A stretch of 64,000 nucleotides of DNA from Zeus faber (Eukaryota > Chordata > Actinopteri > Zeiformes > Zeidae), in contig OY482866.1 of NCBI GenBank assembly GCA_960531495.1, positions 13,083,865-13,147,864 of the forward strand, written 5' to 3'. Under the pieces are notes generated by a model, which saw nothing but the letters and a program-made list of their open reading frames with translations, searched no databases and was not told where the DNA came from. A program made the translations under genes and the position numbers. Position 1 is the first letter of the stretch, and each line of letters starts with the position of its first letter. Of the stretch, positions 60,301 through 64,000 are shown in pieces.

Positions 60301-61648
60301 CCGGTATGAGTGCACTTTAATTCGAAAGACAGCACCACATGGATGTTTTTGGAATTCTTCATTTTTTTCCTTTTCAAATCCACTTAGCAAAACTCCAGCC
60401 CCGCCCCCGCGCCCGAGCCCAAGCCCACCATGATCGACGAGTGGGCGGTTTCGGTGAAACCCAACGCCGACCCGACCATCATCAAGAAGCACATCGAGAA
60501 GATGGTGGAGGTGACCGTCCCGCCCCGAATCAACGCCCACCTTCCCACTAATTGCAGCCTGCTCCGACCGGTGTAATTATGCGGGGTGGCAGAGTGGGAA
60601 TTTGCTGTAGTTAGCCTCTCTACCTCCACCTCGACACGACAGCTGCTTCAAACACTATTAGTTCTTAACCTAATTTGTGCGGAAGTGTAACGGTCCGTTA
60701 CCATGGTTACCGAAGGACCAAAGGGGGACTCTCTCCCCTTATTTTCGGAGTCCAGTCATTCGAATCCGAGCAAATCAATTCAAAGGTGCACACATACTCT
60801 TATGCGTACTCAGGTTGGCTGAGGAATTGAAAATGTTGATATTCGTGGATCGTTAGGCCGCGGATATCGATTGCAATGATTTTGCATTTTTTGAACCGCA
60901 AAATAGACGACACACTGTAAGTGACCCTCACAACCCTTGCGGTTACAGTCGGTCTTCAAGAACTTTGACGCGGACGGCGACGGACACATCTCCAGGGACG
61001 AGTTTGAAGCGATCAGGAACAACTTCCCGTATCTCAGCAAGTTCGGCGAGCTGGACAAGAACCAGTAAGCTCACTCAGTATGCCTGCGCTGTCTGTGCAC
61101 CGGGAGCGACGCGCGGCGGAGCCCCGGACGCCAAAAAACCAAACATTTTATAATAAATCGAACAGTTTTCTGTCTGAAATTATGATAATGTGTTACACAT
61201 CTCTTATCAGTCAAAAATCGAATTGACTTGAGGGACGTCACAAATTCGGTTATTTGATCTACTACGCCTCATTTGTTCCCTTTTTCCATCATTGTTTAGT
61301 GTTACTGGCGTCCACATGGCAACCGCATGGCGGCGACGCCGCGCTTCTTTTGTAAAGAGGAGTTCAAAATAAATCCACCGTCGTTTTGGGGTTTGGTCTT
61401 TCCCGGCTCCGTTTGCTCAAGCGACAAAGAGCCGCTGGTCGTGTGCCGCGCGCCTCCTTCGCTCCGCCGCCGCCCGCTTCACAACTCCCCCTCACCCCCT
61501 CCGCAGGGACGGCCAAATCAGCCAGGAAGAGATGATCGATTACTTCATGAAGGCCAGCTCCCTGCTCAACTGCAAGATGGGCTTCATACACACCTTCACC
61601 GAGGCCACCTACGTCAAGCCCACTTTCTGCGAGCACTGCGCCGGCTTT
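46505..61648 (+). CDS. rasgrp2: RAS guanyl-releasing protein 2 (CalDAG-GEFI), 3' partial
   Basis: Calcium-regulated exchange factor for RAP1, required for integrin activation in platelets and thrombocytes (family knowledge). Exons: 46505-46574, 46930-47032, 48605-48661, 49227-49358, 50784-50934, 51622-51795, 57441-57557, 58352-58633, 59775-59855, 60388-60510, 60949-61064 and 61507-61648; phases agree and 516 residues are visible. The REM region contains [12 protein letters not shown] and [15 protein letters not shown]. The CDC25 domain contains [41 protein letters not shown] and [11 protein letters not shown]. Two full EF-hand loops follow, [12 protein letters not shown] (437-448) and [12 protein letters not shown] (466-477), the second split by an intron. 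The C1 domain starts with H497-x12-C510-x2-C513 and is cut by the window edge. The N-terminus and REM region identify paralog 2 rather than 1, 3 or 4. The junction between exons 2 and 3 is ambiguous. Confidence 0.97.
48716..48770. repeat. (CT)n microsatellite
   Basis: Pure CT run in a rasgrp2 intron, about 55 bp downstream of exon 48605-48661. Confidence 0.95.
55241..55500. repeat. perfect 24-bp minisatellite, 10.8 copies
   Basis: Ten full identical copies plus 20 bp of an eleventh; the unit begins GTGGCATCTTCCACTCTGCG and ends GCGT. The 120-bp blocks are letter-for-letter the same. With a 24-nt period and no stop, several frames stay open on both strands, producing spurious long frames. Confidence 0.98.
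56007..56135. repeat. (CA)n microsatellite
   Basis: CA run with a few GTACACAT interruptions in its first part. Confidence 0.95.
56262..57415. repeat. 1.15-kb (CTGT)n/(CT)n array
   Basis: Blocks of CTGT alternate with CTCT, CCCTCTCT and CTTTCTC. The larger arrangement repeats, for example the GTTGCGCTCTCTTTCTCTGT block near 56521 and again near 56991, indicating segmental duplication inside the array. It ends 25 nt before rasgrp2 exon 57441-57557. Confidence 0.97.
57558..57660 (+). mobile_element. possible SINE-like fragment next to exon 7
   Basis: TAGTACCAGTTGCCACTGC ... GAGGAGGTCCTGGGTTCCAG resembles the head of a common fish tRNA-like repeat (GTTGCCTC..AAGGTCCTGGGTTCGA). It is short and degenerate. 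Confidence 0.3.
58829..58880. repeat. (GT)n with GCGT interruptions
   Basis: Short GT/GCGT alternating run in the rasgrp2 intron after exon 58352-58633. Confidence 0.9.
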
Positions 61649-62625
61649 GTGAGTACACGCACACACACAGCGGCGCGCCATGATGGCGGTAGTGCCCGGT
61701 GCAAATATTACATTTATAATATCACACACGCGCACCCAGCCAAAATAGCCTACATGTATAATCGCACAGCGGAGCTCAGTTCGCAGCCACCCCCACCGCT
61801 CGCGCCGATCGGCGGTTCCGCCGCCGCGCCCTCGCCTTTCGTTCTCCGCCGCTTTGCATTCACACGCGCACATTTTCCTTCCGTCAAATTATTTACCGGC
61901 ATGTGGTTTTTGGCGGCGCCAGCGACTTGCAGGGCAGACATCGATACCTCTCAGTCGCTTTTCCTCCCTCGCTTTGATTGTTTTCTCTCCCCCCCAGTCG
62001 GAGCCGATCAATAAGTCATGTCCTTTCCGTGGGGTTTATTTTAGCCGCGCTCTTATTTAGAAAGGCCAAAGATCAAACGCGGTCACCCCGGCAAATACGG
62101 CCGCGCATCCCGCAGCCAGGTAGATCCAGGAGCTGTCTGCACTTCATTATTTGCTTCGGCAGCCGAGCAGCGCAACCGCGATAACAACATCGGCTCCCGG
62201 AGGTCCTCACTGTCGCTCTCTCTATCGCCACTTTTGGTGCCGGGGGGCCACGCCAATTACCTCAAGCCGCCGCACGGCCGCACCGTGACGGAAGATGTAG
62301 TCTGGGAGATAGGGGAGCAGAATAATTGGGCGTGTTGACATTCTCTCCATCACGGCGGTACTTCACGACACCGTTATTACTTGCGGGGGGGGGGGGGGCG
62401 CGCGAGCCCCTCTCGTGGCGCCCGGGGAGGGGGAGGAGGGGGAGGAGGGGGAGGAGGGGGCGGGGGCCTGGAGGAGGCCTCCGTCGCCCGCGAAGATTGG
62501 CTCGCGGCTAATGAGGGGCAGAGCCGAGGCCACCGTGTTTGAAGTGCGCCGGCCACTCGAGAAATTTGGCCGAAATCACCGGGGCGGGGGTTGACCGGTC
62601 ACAAAACTCATATGCACCAGAAGAA

Positions 62626-62660
<35 letters not shown>

Positions 62661-63390
62661 TGTGCGTGTGCGTGTGCGTGTGTGCACATTCTCTGTTATT
62701 ATTACACAAACACACACAGACACACACGTTCGGTCCAAGTAAACACACACAATCATACCGTATTGAGGGCTGTGTGGTATTTTCATAAGACAACAGAGGG
62801 AAAAGGAAGGACAGCAGGAAAGAAAGATAAGCAGGCCTGTTTCGGAGTGTGTGTGTGTGTGTGTATGTGTGTGTGTGCGTGCGCGCGCGTGTGTGTGTGT
62901 GTGTGCGTGTGTGAGGGGGTGGGTGGCAGAAGTAGGTACACCAGCTATTTCCTCTCATGCCCACTCTGTGCTTTCCCTCTTGGCCGGCGCACAAAAACAA
63001 TATTTTCTCCCGCAGCCCATTTCTCGGCGCTGCCGTCTGATTTAAGTGGCCGTTGCACCGAAGGGAAGTAGAAAACCCGCGCGGCGCGTCCGCAGAGGAC
63101 GGCGTCTCAAAAGGAACGCCGCGTCCAGTTCAGAGCAGACGCAAACGGCGCCCAGAGCGTGTTGCCGGGGTTGCGCGACGCGCCCGCGTGCCCGCTGAGT
63201 GCACAGTTACAAGTCGTACGGGGGTCATGCGGGGACATTTCAGAAAATCCCTCCAGGCGTACTACAGTGGATGGAGGGGGAGGCACAGAGAGATGGGACG
63301 GGCAGAGGGACGGCGGGAGTGTGTAACCAGACTCGGATCTAGGCATTAGCAAACTGTAGTTGAACAATTGTGACATTTGGGCCCAGACCA

Positions 63391-63468
<78 letters not shown>

Positions 63469-64000
63469 GTATATATATAAAGTATTTTAATATTTTTGAA
63501 TTAATGTATTAATTTAAATATTTATTTTATTGATGGAATCATTAATTCTTAAGTTTTATGAACATATATGTAATATATATAGTAATATATATAGTGAATA
63601 TATATATATAGTGAATATATAATGAATATATATATATATATATATACAGTAAAGTGCAATATATATTGCACTAGGCAATATATATGCCAAGCGCAATATA
63701 GTATATGCAATTAATACGTCCCGTGTGTAACCTTTAATCAGAGCACTACACGTCGCTTGTTCTGCATTCTACAAAACAAAATTGTGTTCGATAAATGCCC
63801 AAAATGTGAACGTAGCGGCGGGCACATTTTACTCGCCGTCAGGGTGGAAGCCTCCGTGTCCGGGTGGGGGGCGGATTAGCCGCCGTGACGTCAAGCTATT
63901 CCCCGGAATACACTCGCAGGAAGTCGCGGGAGCCTTGGCGACAGCTGCCTTTTCTGAGTGTCTGCGATTACGGAGAAAATAAGCGGGGCTCGGGGAACGA
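61649..64000 (+). other. rasgrp2: rasgrp2 intron 12, incomplete
   Basis: No exon encoding the rest of the C1 domain was found up to the window end. The stretch contains GC-rich segments (61780-61840, 62380-62530, 63040-63230), (GT)n runs at 62627-62680 and 62845-62915, and an (AT)n tract at 63393-63478. Confidence 0.6.
63393..63478. repeat. (AT)n microsatellite
   Basis: AT alternation with a few GT steps. Further AT blocks with TATAGTGAATATATA motifs follow to about 63680. Confidence 0.95.

Overview
This is a piece of vertebrate, almost certainly teleost, nuclear genome. Five multi-exon genes with GT-AG introns can be rebuilt exon by exon, and every junction has compatible phase. The DNA between them is dense in microsatellites, hAT-type DNA transposons, a tRNA-derived SINE and LINE 3' fragments of kinds common in fish. 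No bacterial-type operons, CRISPR arrays or viral genomes were seen.

Layout. (1) 529-7301, plus strand: otub1, a K48-specific deubiquitinase; its first coding exon lies to the left of the window. (2) 10174-11991, plus: cskmt (METTL12), the mitochondrial citrate synthase lysine methyltransferase, as two exons with a transit peptide in exon 1. (3) 13167-17020, minus: an ependymin-family secreted glycoprotein in six exons, converging on cskmt. (4) 18463-30124, minus: alpk1, the cytosolic ADP-heptose receptor kinase, in 13 coding exons (1116 aa). Its introns carry two hAT insertions with exact 8-bp target duplications and a third element that fills almost a whole intron. (5) 30125-46504: a 16-kb intergenic region between the divergent alpk1 and rasgrp2. 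It is CpG-rich around 32-43 kb and holds a 1.3-kb hairpin-forming minisatellite and a 1.3-kb GATA/GACA (Bkm-like) array. (6) 46505-61648, plus: rasgrp2 (CalDAG-GEFI), 12 exons, cut off inside the C1 domain by the right edge. Its introns contain a perfect 24-bp minisatellite and a 1.15-kb pyrimidine microsatellite that runs into the exon 7 acceptor.

The five genes do not form a pathway. OTUB1 and RASGRP2 both lie on human 11q13 and CSKMT on 11q12, so part of the order looks like conserved synteny (from memory). I found no previously undescribed protein system. The most noteworthy observations are the transposon structure of alpk1, the repeat arrays around rasgrp2, a canonical-looking C1 motif in rasgrp2 that differs from its mammalian counterpart, a candidate distant rasgrp2 5' exon, and an apparent excess of GTC-type splice donors.
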